64,000 nucleotides of DNA. Origin: Annona cherimola. Its lineage: Eukaryota; Streptophyta; Magnoliopsida; Magnoliales; Annonaceae. This document shows, one piece after another, positions 11,686 to 23,997 of the stretch. The stretch covers positions 8,561,579-8,625,578 of the forward strand of contig CM059975.1 of assembly GCA_030490835.1 (NCBI GenBank). The letters run 5' to 3'. How positions within the stretch are numbered: the first letter of the stretch is position 1; every line of letters begins with the position of its first letter. Made by a program: the position numbers and the translations under genes. Below the pieces are notes generated by a model that was not told where the DNA came from, did no database searches, and worked only from the letters and a program-made list of their open reading frames with translations.

Positions 11686-13569
11686 ATATATATAAAACCA
11701 GTTTCACTACACACACAGATGATCCTTTGTAGTTTTATTTTATTTTTAATTTTGACAGTAAATCTTGCTAGAGGGTATTCCATTCACGTGGATCCTTATG
11801 CAAAAGTTTCACACTGGAGGGGGCAACATTTATATCCCATTTATTGAAGAGGAGTTTATATTTTCCATTTATTTTAGAAGCATAGTCTCCTATTGTTACA
11901 AGTAAAAGCAGTTGAGCAAGATTAAAAAAAATGTACTTTCGTGTGAATTGTAAATATAACAATAAAAAGAAATATTGTAAAAAGGTTAGCTCATATGCAA
12001 AATGTATCAGGTGGTCCACGTCCTCCATACAATGTTTACAGGTGGCATGTTGCAGATCAAGCACATATATATATATATATGTATGTATATGGCACTTCGG
12101 TGGTTGGCCTGCTGCATGTATGCATGCATGTGCGTCCCCCTCATTTCCTGTATAGTTCGATTCTGCGCACATGCAGTCACACACTGCATGCCGAAGCGTC
12201 GAGAAAGACAGCTGAAGAAACATGCATGCATATCATCTGGGGGGTGCCAATTTGCCTTTTTTATAACTTAGAATGGGTTATAAAATCTGATCCGATTCAA
12301 AAATAAGGGAGTTGGGCCGATCATGTCTCAAGCCAAACAGTCTTTTCTGGCCTGACATATATTCATTTATCAAAAATAATAATATATTTTAATTTAATTC
12401 TCATTTTCTTTTAAAATTTTATATTAAATTATTTATTATAATAACTAACACATAAGTTTGATATAAATGAGATTTTAAACTAAACAAGTATTTAAAATAA
12501 ACAATTCAGAAATAACGCAAAATTTTGGCTCGAATTGCTAATCCAAGATCAATCTAAAATTTATCTAATTTTTAAAAATATGAGTTAGGGTTAGGATGGT
12601 ACTGTCTTGACCTGGATAATATGTGTTTTTAAAATAAGATTACGATTGGGTTGACATTGACTGGTATGTATTTTTTTTACCCCTGAATCATATAACTGAC
12701 TGTGATAAAAAAGCACTAGTATCAAAACCAAATCCATGTTGGGTAATTAAGATTTAATGATTCAACTAAAATAGCTGAATGTCTTACCGAACAAAAAATA
12801 AAAAGTGTGAAAAGTGAAATAGAAAATGTTTTGAAAATCGTGCAAATAATATAATATGATGAGATAAATTTAAAATAATTAGACTAGCTGAAAGAAAAAT
12901 GATCGAAGTAAATGCGCGAAGTTGAAAAAGAGGTTGCGGGTGGATAGTTAAGATGTCAATTCATAGATGAGGGAAGCTTCTGTATAAGTAGAATATCGGG
13001 ATAAATTTTCATTACAAAAAAGCAATAAATTATTTCTTAGCTTTTATCTACAAGTGTCAGTTACAAGACAAAAAGAAATAGCCAAAAACAATGTTCGTAA
13101 GCTTTAGGCAATGAAAATAATGATCGGCATGTTAATAATTTGGAAAGGGAATGTTCGCATACGATCATTAATGTGTTTGAGCTTAATTAATTTAGGCGTT
13201 TATGCTCTTATTCATGGGATCAGCATTTTAAATTAAAGGGTGTGGATTGCTAAAACCGGACCCCACTACTGATATGCACCACCACCCACCATCTTCAAAG
13301 TGCTAGCCAACTATGACATGGAGTGCAAGGCCATTATAATATTCTTGCTGCTTGGTCACGTAGGTATACAAAGGAAGTTGATGGCCACTACGGAAAAGGT
13401 ATGGCTTGCGTGGCCCACCTTGCCCACGTATATTCAGGCCGTGTCCAACACATCTCTGCGTCGACAGAGAATCTCACACGAATGGAAATCGCTGGAATAA
13501 AAGGACTCGCGCCACTCGTGACACACACATGTGGATAATAATCATGTATTACCGATTGTTATTTTAACC
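11686..13569. other. Intergenic, no gene recognised
   Basis: Includes a short (TA)n run at about 12066-12082 with a string of ATGCATGC words after it. The overlapping ORFs in both strands at 11995-12306 are shadows of this low-complexity DNA. The region 13260-13540 is relatively GC-rich and holds two overlapping 66-71 codon ORFs without recognisable domains. Confidence 0.4.
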
Positions 13570-13895
13570 TCCGTCCGGCCCAAAAACATATATTTTTTTT
13601 CCCATTTTTTTATGGGCAAGTAAATCTAGGTGTATCAAATTTATTAATCAATTTTTACCATTTTTGGATTTTAAAGTTTTTTTTCTGAATTTTTAAACAC
13701 AGTGACATTTCCGTAATTTTCTGAGATCCAAAAATTATAAAAATGCCACTGTATTTAAAAACCCAAAAAAATACTTAAAAACATTTAAAAATGATAAAAT
13801 TTGGTTTATAGATTTAATACACATAGATTTACTTGCCTACGAAAAAATAAAAAAATAAAAAATATATTTTTGCTCCATGCGTCCAGCCGCACAAC
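13570..13895. mobile_element. MITE, long inverted-repeat family, diverged copy
   Basis: An inverted repeat centred at about 13730, with atttttaccatttttgg on the left and its relative aaaaatgataaaatttgg on the right, plus the family words cagtgacattt and aaatgccactg. It ends directly before the LTR that starts at 13968. Non-coding. Confidence 0.6.
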
Positions 13896-13967
13896 ATCAG
13901 GGCTTTATATTCTATATTTTCAAAATTTTTTAATACAAGCCCACGTGTATTCAACTTATATAATTAG

Positions 13968-14748
13968 TGTAGACACCCTTCCCTTAAGCCCAAATAAATA
14001 AAAATAAAATGAAACATGTGTGTGGGCTAAAATCCAAGCCCAACAACAAAACAATTGATAATGGACATTAAAATCACAGCCCATTCAGAACGAGTCCAAA
14101 ACAAAGATACCAAGCTGGGCCTATCACCAACGGGCCTACTCAGCCTCGGCTACTAGGAGCAAAGCTCCACCAAGCTACCAGAACGGGCTCTACAACAACA
14201 GCCCACCAGACATAGAACGGGCTCTACAATAGCAGTCCACTAGATCCAGCTCACCAGACACAGCAATTGGGCTCTACAATAGCAACCCACTAGATCCAGC
14301 CTCGGCCCACAAAAGCGGGCTCTTTTACAACAATCCGTCAAGCCTCAGCAATGGCCCACTTGGAGCAATGGGCTCCAACCAGAACCGGGTCCAACAGCAA
14401 CGGGCACCCAATCATGGCCCATGGCCTAAAGGCCCACTCCACCTCTATAAAAGGGGAGCCAAACTCTTATTTCCCACACACATGAGGAGGCATCCCCAAG
14501 GGGGAGGACGGGAGTCTGCAGCAAAATACTGATACCTCGGTTTCTCCTCTCCTCTTGCTCCCCCCCCTCTCTCTCTTCTTCAGATTTTTCATTTTCATTT
14601 TTATTTTTTCCTTTTCATGCCCATGTAAACAGTTTCGGGTTAACATATTTTTGTCATATCGGTTTTAATCCGAAAACTGGGATCCCAGATCTGTAAGATC
14701 GATGTTCTTATTTAACGAAAACAGTGACTGATCTCCTTCTCAAGATCA
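13968..14748 (+). repeat. LTR of a Ty3/gypsy element, probably Tat/Ogre type
   Basis: Starts TGTAGACACCC and ends ..GATCA, followed directly by gtggcgactcca, which is the kind of primer-binding site found after Tat/Ogre LTRs. A TATA box (tataaaagggg) begins at 14446. The U3 part holds degenerate tandem units of about 45-50 bp around gggctctacaa (14180-14300). No second LTR and no gag or pol ORF were found in the window, so only the LTR and a short stretch of internal DNA remain. Confidence 0.6.
14446..14452 (+). promoter_or_regulatory. TATA box of the gypsy LTR
   Basis: tataaaagggg in the middle of the LTR, where the U3/R border of a retrotransposon promoter is expected. Confidence 0.5.
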
Positions 14749-14760
14749 GTGGCGACTCCA
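14749..14760 (+). other. Retrotransposon primer-binding site
   Basis: tggcgactcca directly follows the putative LTR end. Tat/Ogre elements use a site beginning TGGCGAC. The tRNA partner was not verified. Confidence 0.45.
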
Positions 14761-15110
14761 TTTTTCTGTTTTGTGTTAGTATTAACGTGCTTGTTTGAAT
14801 CGGTGCTTCGTCAAGGCGGGCGCGCACGGATCCGCAAATTCCAGCATAATACGCTGCCGTTATGCTGCCGAATCCGTGGCTCAATCCGTGTATAAAAAGC
14901 TCCATCTTAGCCGTTATGCCGTTGAATCCACATGAGGACACCCATATGCCAATGCTATCTAAAGATCGTCCATACTAATCCCTTTTATTCTATGAGAAAC
15001 GCAGGTTCCGGCCCTTTCTATCCGGCCCGGATTTTACGAGAAACGAGAAAGGCGTCCGAACCCATCGTAGCGTCCGCGACGGGTGCTACAATTAAAATTT
15101 GTCATTGATA
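14761..15110 (+). mobile_element. Probable internal remnant of the gypsy element
   Basis: GC-rich DNA after the primer site (ggcgggcgcgcacggatccg, gaaaggcgtccgaacccatc) with a locally repeated phrase around gccgttatgc[tc]g. No ORF of retroelement type is present. The right border is unknown. Confidence 0.35.
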
Positions 15111-16294
15111 CGGCCAGCCCAACCCTTCACGAGGTTAGTTTTGGGAATAGTGTTAGTTTTAGATTTGAATGGTTTTTGTTCTTTTAATCAAATATGCGAT
15201 GATAAAAATTAATGAATGGATTGGACATCAGACGGGGTCCAACTAGTGAATGGAAGTGGCGCCTAAGTCCTAATGCACGGTAGGAGTTTACCGTGATTTC
15301 TTTTTTAAATCGATCTTCCTAATTAAACATGTCATAATATAAAGGGTCGATCATATAGCTGCCTTTATTACTCTGTTTGTAGATTTTTTAAAAATTAAAA
15401 TAAAATACTAACTGAATTTAAAAAATTTTCAAATTTCACAAAGTAAAAGATTTAGGTCTAACTCAGACATCTATAATTTTTTGTTTGTTTGTTTGTTTGT
15501 TACTTCTATCCATATTTCACCCACTATACAGGTGGCCACACGAGATGGCTGGTGTTGTTTTAGATAAATCTTTAGCAATGAAATGTTACGACGTTGTTAG
15601 ACCCAGGCTAACAAATACAGCTGTTAGCCCGGGTTTATAAATTTTTGTTTTGAATTTTTTCATAAAATTATTAATTTATGTATATTTAGTTTACAAATCT
15701 AAGTTTTATTATCTTTGGAGATGTGTACACATTTTTTTTTCATCTTGTCTTATGTTTAAAAATTCAAAAAAATATATAAATAACTCAAAAAAAGGTAAAA
15801 GTTGATTTGAAGATTAAATAAACATGAATTAACAATTTTATTAAAATTTCAAAAGATAAAAGATAGTGTATATTGCCCATTTCTTATATTTAATTGGCTA
15901 AAAAATTAAATACATCGCAATAATCCCACGAGATGCCAGCTACCTCTAGAAGTGCATATACTGGTGGCCCATCTACAAATGTTAAAACCATTGCTTTTAT
16001 GAACATGGGAATCAAGTTTCATTAAGAATCCCCACGTTATCTTACCACGACCAAATAAAATCACAGTACTGGGTCTATGACCTTGGTTTGAGCTATGGTT
16101 TTGCTTCTTCCACAACTGGAATTTAACAGCAGGTACTAAGTCCAGTCAGGCCCGGCCCGTATTAACTGGACAATATCGTCGTAAGTATATAACACAGAGT
16201 AGAGTAACTCTGGGCCAAGATTGAAAAAAAAAAAAAAGTTGCCCTTCAAATAGGGCCATTTCCATGGGCCCATAGCTAGCTTCTGGTCGAGCGT
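15111..16294. other. Upstream region of the first GST gene with a decayed MITE
   Basis: Positions about 15598-15880 form a decayed inverted-repeat element (aagttttattatctttggag against aaaaaggtaaaagttgattt). The remainder holds no recognised gene. About 16140-16470 resembles the DNA upstream of the second GST (around 22880-23100), so the duplication that made the two genes included the promoters. Confidence 0.45.
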
Positions 16295-16321
16295 CACGTG
16301 TACTTGTTTCTCTCCCACGTG
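16295..16321. promoter_or_regulatory. Two G-box palindromes upstream of the first GST gene
   Basis: CACGTG occurs at 16295-16300 and 16316-16321, about 535-560 bp before the ATG. The second lies in ctctcccacgtgatccttgc, which is conserved upstream of the second GST (22901-22920). CACGTG is bound by plant bZIP and bHLH factors. A role here is inferred from conservation only. Confidence 0.45.
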
Positions 16322-16855
16322 ATCCTTGCTCTCCATTCATCCCACGGACGACCACGCAACCGGCCAGCGCCCATCGGTGCATTTGGATGCCGTTAGCTAG
16401 AAATCGGACTACAACTACAATGCGCAACAGACCCCATTTATCTTTCCATCTGCATTTTATCTCTGAATCCATACCCTCCGTTCACTGTTTCGATAGTCTG
16501 TATAGTAGCTTACAGTATCAATTGTTAAAATAATTGATGGATTCACTCCATTTTATATAATTCAGAATGGATGGTTGAAATTTTAATGAGTCAAATTCAC
16601 CATCATTACCGTCCAATCCGGATCATTCTTTAAAAATACGATTTGAGACGACGGTTTGGATCCATAAAACTTGTCTGCTTTACCGAAAAACGTGGGAAAA
16701 AATTATCTATGAAACCGGATGCAGTAGGGCCTCGCCAGTCGCCAGTACCACTGCCGTCCTGACTTTCTACAAAAGGCGACAAGGAGGTCGGTGGATGTAT
16801 AGGATCTGAAAGAGAGGGCAGAAAAAAGAGCAGCCGAAAGTAGAAGGTAGAGAAG

Positions 16856-17777
16856 ATGGTGGTGAAGGTGCATGGGCCGGCTTATGCATCAGCAGCGAGG
16901 AGAGTTCTGGCGACGCTGGTAGAGAAAGGGGTTGAATTCGAGGTCTGCCCTGTTGATTTGCTCAAGGGGGAGCACAAAAGCCCCGACTTCCTCAAGCTCC
17001 AGGCATTTCTCTTCATCCCTGCTCTCTCGCTTCCTCTCTCTCACTCTAATTGGGAGGATCTCGTGGCCCTTCACTTATAGTCACTGTCATTTCTTTGTTT
17101 TGATTTTTAAGAAATTTGTTCATCTTATAGCTTTGCTGCTGTTCCCCTGCAGCCGTTTGGAATGGTTCCTGTGATTCAAGAAGGGGATTTGACTCTCTAT
17201 GGTAAGCTCGCAAGTCATTTTTATGATGATGATCTTCCAATGTACCAGAATTCGAAATGAGACCCCAATAATCTTTCTACTCATATATAGTCCTGTTTTT
17301 AAAATTTAGTTCATTTCTGTTGGTACTTTTCTAGAATCACGAGCAATCATTCGCTACTATGCGGAGAAATATGCATCGCAGGGAGCTGATCTTCTTGGAA
17401 AGAGTCTAGAGGAAAAAGCTCTTGTGGAGCAGTGGCTGGAAGTGGAAGCACAGAACTACCAGCCGCATGTTTACACTCTTGTACTTCAGCTCTTGTTCCA
17501 CCCAAAAATGGGTCTTCCTGTGGATGAGAAGGCTGTTCGAGAGGGTGAGGAACAACTGGGAAAGGTGCTGGATATCTACGAAGAAAGGTTGACGAAGAGC
17601 AAGTACTTGGCTGGAGATTTCTACAGCCTTGCTGATCTTTCCCACCTCCCTTTCACTCACTATGTCGTGAATGACCTTGGGAAGGATTATTTGATAAAGG
17701 ATAGGAAGCATGTGGATGCATGGTGGGAAGATATCTCAAACAGGACAGCGTGGAAGAAGGTTCTTTCACTCAAGTGA
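16856..17777 (+). CDS. GSTF: Glutathione S-transferase, phi class (copy 1)
   Basis: Three exons, joined 16856-17002, 17153-17201 and 17335-17777, give 639 nt and 212 residues, the normal size for a phi-class GST. The cytosolic enzyme conjugates glutathione to electrophiles and peroxides. The N-terminal thioredoxin-like domain has the Ser/Arg-Arg region (ASAARRVL, residues 11-18), the conserved VDLLKGEHKSPDFL block, the NPFG-type PFGMVPV segment in exon 2 and the glutathione-binding ESRAI at the start of exon 3. The C-terminal helical domain includes YLAGDFYSLADLSHLP, the usual N-capping and hydrophobic-core block. The exon 2 and 3 borders use GT-AG (donor 17202, acceptors ending 17152 and 17334). 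Exon 1 ends CTCCAG followed by GC, a GC-AG intron, whereas the paralogue has GT there. The intact frame suggests a working gene. Confidence 0.93.
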
Positions 17778-20700
17778 TTGCTCTGTTTCATTTTCTCGTA
17801 GTTGATTATGACCACCGAGCAGATATTGTTGTGGGTAATAAGTTCACAAAATTCCATATTTGTTTCGAGCGGAGAGCGCACCGGAACATATTGGAACGCA
17901 GTTGGCTCCATTTGGGCTTTCAAGTTATTTTATAAGCAGATTTATCATGCGTCGGGCCAAGATTATATGCATAACTTTTATAGAATTGAAGAATTGCATT
18001 AAATGAAAATAAATAATATACAAAAGCATATAAATTGTCTACATGAAAAGAGCGGGGCAACCCACCATAGGTTATCGCTGAAAAAATCTATATAGATAAT
18101 TTGTTGGCAATGAAATGACAATGAAATATATGAATTACTCCATCCCTCTCCTTTTGTTAATTTTCATGATCAAAGAGATTCTGGATAGAGTTTATCCCTG
18201 GCTTTAGTTATAAAAAAAAGAAAAAAAAAAAAGAAAAAGAAAACACTCAAATAACTTGCAATGAAAATGGATGCATCTGGGTAGGCAACATGGCACGATG
18301 GCGTCATCAACAATTGGCAACTCCTAGTTAAGGCTGTAACTTAAGTCGAGTAGGTTACGTAGGGATGAACCCTTCCCTTATTCTATTTTAGAAAACTCTT
18401 AATTTACCCTATTTTAGATTGGGTTAGTTCGGAGCCTATTTTATCCTATTTGTTAAGGTGGTGTCAATTTTGATTTCAATTTCAAATTGATTCGTAAAAG
18501 TATCATTCAACATATCAACATTGACAATCTTTTACATGTCTCCATAAAAAAAAAAAAAATTCTATTACATGCCGTGATAAAAAAAATCTTTATAGACACA
18601 TTATAAGCATGCTAATAAAATAATTAGAAAATCATGAATCAATATAAGCATATAAATAGAATAAAAATATTTAAACATGCTGCATAATTACACATCCAAA
18701 ATTGTCCAGACATTCAACAAACTATTAATTTGAATAAACATATCGACATTAAAATTCAACAATCTCAATTCTGAAAATTTGATTACAATCTTAAGTTTAC
18801 CATAGTTCAAACAAAAAATCTTAATCACCAAAATCTTTAAGTTGAGACTCATGCTAATTCAAATCAATACTATATACATTTCAACAATAGAGGCAGCATG
18901 CAGCTTACATATCAGCAACAAAAAGAAAGAGTAAAACAAACACTTAATAAGCCAAATAGATACAGCTCGAATAGAGTGATTATCTAATCAAAATTTTTAT
19001 TTTCAGTCCATTTGTTTTTCCAATTTTCACAATATATACAAAGCACATATTCAATAGTTACACATGAGTTGGTAGTTAGTACATCAACAAATAAACAATG
19101 ATGTATAACTGACACATCATAGGCAAACAAATTCCAACTATCCATCAAAATGAAATCAAATACAAAAATACACTCAAGAACATACGGGCATGGAAGAAAA
19201 GGGGAAGATCTGAAACTCGTTAGTAAGGGAAATTGGAGATAGATGCAAAGTGTAGCTTCAAATATTCAAAGATTTAAAAACCAAGTCATTAGTTGGAGCT
19301 TGAAGGGGAGATTGGAGAGGTGTGCGGCTAAGGAGTGCCAGGGTGGGGACAACCCTGTTCAACAAGGCTGCGTATGGTAGGAGATCTAAAGAGTAAGAGA
19401 GATGTAGGAATGGGAGGGTTGGAGTTCAAAGGGAAGAGGAGTGCGGCTAGGGACGTAACAGACATGCTGTTCTTCTTGGCAGATTGATCGTTGGTTATGT
19501 GAGATAGCTGCTAGGGTTTTTTGAGAACTTGAGAGAGGGGCGACGAGTTTATAAGTAGCCAAGTCGATATATTATATTATACGTAAGATATAATATTATA
19601 TAATATATATGATATATGTAATCCGGGTAGGTTTCGGGTACCCTACCCCTGGAATTGACCCTGTCTAAATTCCAAAGGATATTTTATATCCAGAATTTGG
19701 ATTGGCACTATAGATGAAATATGTTAGAACTGACTCTTATCCAATTTCGGACACTGCGAATCGACCCACAAGTACTCAGAGCGGATTCCACCTCTGACGC
19801 TAGTGTTATCTGCTTGGGCTAGTGACCTCGGTTGCCCACGTGGGTCTAGATCCCCTTGCTCATTTTGTGGTCCCTGCTTGGCACAACCTATTGAACTTGG
19901 CCCATCTAGCAAACATTTAGACCTAGCTTAAGCCAATGTGGGCCTACCAGAGTCTTGAGAGAAAGGTTTGTTTTGCAATTTTCTTATTAAGAGTTGTTTT
20001 CTAAATATTACAAGAATGCAATAATTGCATTTTAATAACTTGTGGTTTGTATTTTTTAAAACAAACTTTGTAAGGTTTGAAACTCTATAAAACAAATCTT
20101 ATATGCTTATGATTTTCAACTAAATGGGGGAACGTATATTTTTTTGGGAACATTTTAGTATTTTAAAAGGATTTCTCACTTTCCAGTCATGTAGTAATTT
20201 ATATGCATGATTCATTCATAATAGGTATACATTTAAGCAATTGTTGAATCGCTTCAACTGGACTCCATTTGTACCATTTTGTAAAATCCATTTAATTCAT
20301 TTTCTTTATTATTATTTAAATAATAATACTATTAAAATCATTTTAATGAGAAATTTGTATTAGTCACACATAAGATACGGATTTAACAGTTCTGTATTCA
20401 CCCTAACGACATATTTATTTCGTGGTCACCTATATCTGTTTTTGAATTAAATTAAAATGTTCTTAGTTAAATACAATATTTAAAATTTTGATATCATGGA
20501 TTCCAAAAAATAATGCAAATAAGGTCTACTTCAACCTGTCCAAGCTACAAATGAACATTGTCCTTTTTTTATTCCGACATTGGGCTTTAATATTTAAACC
20601 ATGAGATGTAGTTTGTAAAGATTTGAAACTTATAAAATTTATTTTGTAAAGAAACATAATGCATAGGAAAGAATACACGTTACCTTTTTTTTTTTTTTTT

Positions 20701-21121
20701 TTGCGTTATCCCCTTCAATGCCTAGCAATTGAGGAAAATAACTTCAGAGGAGGGGGTAAATAAGGCAAATGCTTTTACTCAACCTAAACAATTGACTTCC
20801 TACTTCACACACTCCTCAACATACTCATGTTAACAACTTATCATCCAAATAGCAACAATACATATGCATACTTATAAAGTCTCTTTTCAAAAAAGTCCCA
20901 TGAATATATAAATAGCAAAAGATAGATCCTCTAGCCGAGAATTGCTTAGCACATGTAAGTAAGGTAGTTGTATGGCCTAATACTTTCTTTTTGATAGAAT
21001 GGGGGCCAAATACTTGGATTCAATGAATTTGAGGATGCATATGAGTTTTAATTTGCATATATAGCAACTTAGGTAAATATATGTGAGTATTGAGCCTTAA
21101 TGTTCATGCTACTGCGAGTCA

Positions 21122-21122
<1 letters not shown>
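17778..21122. other. Intergenic between the GST copies, left part
   Basis: No gene was recognised. About 18340-19660 is bounded by phrases typical of hAT elements (ccctattttagattgggtt on the left, gggtaggtttcgggtaccct on the right) and contains a GC-richer segment at 19190-19560. It might be a non-autonomous hAT element, but the terminal repeats were not resolved. About 19700-19930 is also GC-richer and unassigned. A T-run lies at 20686-20702. Confidence 0.35.

Positions 21123-21208
<86 letters not shown>
21123..21208 (+). repeat. (TTA)n microsatellite
   Basis: About 28 uninterrupted TTA units. The poly-Leu ORF read through it is an artefact of the repeat. Likely to vary in length between individuals. 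Confidence 0.95.
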
Positions 21209-21409
21209 TGCATTTGCATTTGTTTGTATGCTCGGGTATGAACTTTCTATAGACATTAAAAAGTACGAATTTTCTATATATGCATTTTCAAAATTTTTTG
21301 GCTTTTTAAATATTTTATTTTAAAATTTAAAACTATTAACACATGGAAATATTTTTTTCTAATTTTGAAAATAAAATATCTAAAATTAAAAAAATATAAA
21401 CATATATAC

Positions 21410-21795
21410 ATATATGGGGCTGACTAAATGCACCAAGCCTCGATACTCTCTGGGTGTATTTAACCCATGTTTCAAAAAATTTTAAATTTTTTATAAAATT
21501 ATTAATTTAAGTGTACTTAATATGTGTGCCAAGTTTTATCATTTTTAAAAATGTGTAAATATTTCTTAATTTTTAAAATCTATGGCATCATAATTCATAA
21601 ATTACGAACATATCATTGATTTTAAAAATTCAAAATAATATTTATAAATTTTTAAAAATGATAAATTTGATATACATGTCAAATATACTTAAATTATAAT
21701 AGTCATATAAAAATTTTTAAAAAATTAAAAATAATTTTTTGCACATTTGTGAACCGAAACTAAATACACTAAGTGCACACTGCATAGTATTATGA
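21410..21795. mobile_element. MITE, long inverted-repeat family, diverged copy
   Basis: The left half carries gtgtgccaagttttatcatttt and the right half the near-complement aaaaatgataaatttgata. The family ends with 'aatgcacc' and 'gtgcac' words are eroded. Non-coding. Confidence 0.55.
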
Positions 21796-22900
21796 CCTCA
21801 TACATATATAGAAATTTCATGCGTGGACCCATAGATGAATATCTAAAAATTAAAAATTAAAATGGCTAATGGGAGCATGAGCATCGAGGCTCAATATTCA
21901 CCCAAGAAAAAGGGTTCTACGCAAAAAAAGAATTAATTTCAAATATACTCATTCCATTTTTCCTTAATTATAAATATATGTACTAAGTTTGAAAACTTCC
22001 ATGTATACCTACTATGTATTTTATTAATTTCAAATATACCGAGTATAATATTTAGAAATGTTTAATAACTTTAAAATCCCAAAATATCCTTGATTGATGT
22101 GGCATCAATTGTCATCGGTGTTATATCTGGACTGTCAAAACTTATTCAGCCTAACTCTCTTTTAAGTTAGATGAATTTACATCACAACATAGATGACTAT
22201 AATTATTAAATAATAAGGGGCATTTTAGACATTTCTAATGATGAAAATCAGTGGTTTTTAATTGTATTCAACGAAATTGATATAAATTAAATTTTACCAA
22301 TACTTAATGAGTATATGTGAAAGTTTTCGGTGTAGACCTCTTACATGAATCCTACTTTGATGATAAAATCATAATATAATCATTCATTTATTTAAAATCA
22401 CTTATTCTACCTGCTTAAAAATATACAATTTTATGTAAACTATAAAAATACTGAAATAGATGAATCAAAATACTACAATAATATATATAATCATTTATCG
22501 TAAAGGAAGAATTGTTAGATTGTTTAGCTTTTGAATTAACAGCTCTTAAATTAATATATAAAATAAATAATTTCATAATATCAAATTTACATGTTTGTTA
22601 TATTAGGGGTCATGCACATCTTGGATTTGATCAAATTTAGTTTTCTAGATGTTCGAAAGGGCACGGATGGAGTGGATTTCAGTCATTTCACATCTTCATC
22701 AAGGTATGCCACGTTTGGCAACCTAACAAAATTAAGGTTGGGTGAAAGAAATCCATTGTTGGCGGTGGATTATTTTCACAACCAAACAAATTAGATATGG
22801 TTTATTTGCATAACCAAACAAATTAAATAATTAAAATATGTAACAGGTACGCTGGCAGGTAAACTAACAATTTCTAGGATTCTCCACCTTTTGCACGGCT
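21796..22900. other. Intergenic, no gene recognised
   Basis: AT-rich DNA with short ORFs only. From about 22880 the sequence begins to resemble the promoter of the first GST gene. Confidence 0.4.
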
Positions 22901-22906
22901 CTCTCC

Positions 22907-22912
22907 CACGTG
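22907..22912. promoter_or_regulatory. G-box upstream of the second GST gene
   Basis: CACGTG within ctctcccacgtgatgcttgc, conserved with 16310-16329 in front of the first GST. Here it is about 1086 bp from the ATG instead of about 535, because two MITE insertions lie in between. Confidence 0.45.
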
Positions 22913-23227
22913 ATGCTTGCTTCCCAGTTCCCATCCTCATGCTCATCCCACTCATTAAGAATCCAAAGTCGGACATTGATGTATGCATTGACTATAAAAT
23001 AGAAACCACATCACCACTCCCTTGCACTGCACTCCATTCCGTCCGTCAGCATTTTCACTCGGCCCCAGCGCCAGTTGATAGAAGTCATCAAATAATCATT
23101 TGTCTATAATTCGGAATGGAAGATAAAAATTTTAAATTCGCTATAATTAGCCATCTTTCATCATTGATTATGATTATTTAAAAAAATTTCCTTGTATTTT
23201 AAGTAATGTCGAGGGTTTGGATACATA

Positions 23228-23455
23228 GGGTGTGTTTGGAAATAAATAAAATTTTTAATGAAAAGTTTTTTATGTAAAAATTATTAAATTGATAAAAAAT
23301 GATTTGATATGATTGGAGTAATAATGAGAAGTAAAAAGAATAAAGTTAAAATATATAAGTTTGAAATTGTTGTATAGAAAAAAATAATAATAATAAAAAG
23401 TAGAATAGTTATAAAAAATAAAAAATTTTAAATTAAAAAATTTTAACCTTACAAT
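23228..23455. mobile_element. hAT-like MITE fragment in the GST2 promoter
   Basis: Begins gggtgtgtttggaaat and shares ataatgagaagtaaaaagaat and ttgtatagaaaaa with 43886-44184. It begins right after ggtttggatacata, which matches ggtttggatccata upstream of GST1 (about 16653), so the insertion point in the duplicated promoter can be seen. The right terminal repeat is lost. Confidence 0.6.
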
Positions 23456-23549
23456 TTATACAAGATGAGAGACGTACCCGTAGTGAATTATTCTTAGATG
23501 TCCCAGCAAACGTCTCCGCTGTGCTGAGCTGTCAAGCACTTACTACAAA

Positions 23550-23914
23550 GGACATTGGTTCAATGCATTCGGGTGTATTTTACTTATTTTTTTTAGTTTT
23601 TTTGAAATTTTTTTTATGAAAATGTTAATCTAAGTATATTTAACATGTGTATAAATTTTTACCATTTTAAAATATTTTTAGATATTTTTTCGGATTTTTT
23701 TAAAATCAGTGTTACTAAAAATGCCACTAATTTTAAAAAATTTAAAAAAAATATCTAAAAATCTCCAAAAATTATAAAAAATTTTAAAAATGTTAAATAA
23801 ACTTAGATTAACAGTCGTGTTAAAAAATTTTCAAAAAAAAATAAGAAAAAATGGGTGAAGTAAACCCCGGGTGCATTGAGGCTCAATGCACCCGGGTGCA
23901 TTGAACCAGGGTCC
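23550..23914. mobile_element. MITE, long inverted-repeat family, in the GST2 promoter
   Basis: Ends ggacattggttcaatgc on the left and the complement of ggaccctggttcaatgc on the right. A second cccgggtgcattgagg unit lies inside the right end. The flanking 9-mers tactacaaa (23541-23549) and tcctagaaa (23915-23923) match at 7 of 9, a plausible aged 9-bp target duplication. The element ends 83 bp before the GST2 start codon, so it must overlap or abut the core promoter or 5' UTR. Confidence 0.7.
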
Positions 23915-23997
23915 TCCTAGAAAAGGCAACACAATATCAAGCCGAGGGCAAAAGGCTTGAGAGCAGGAAGCGTAGCAGACGGCAACGGATAGAGAAG

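Noticed and set aside
11768..12306. Cluster of overlapping ORFs of 74-151 codons on both strands
   Set aside because: They overlap in several frames around TA and ATGCATGC-rich DNA, show no domain and have no conserved partner.
21090..21323. 77-codon ORF with a long poly-Leu run
   Set aside because: It is a translation of the (TTA)n microsatellite with no other support.
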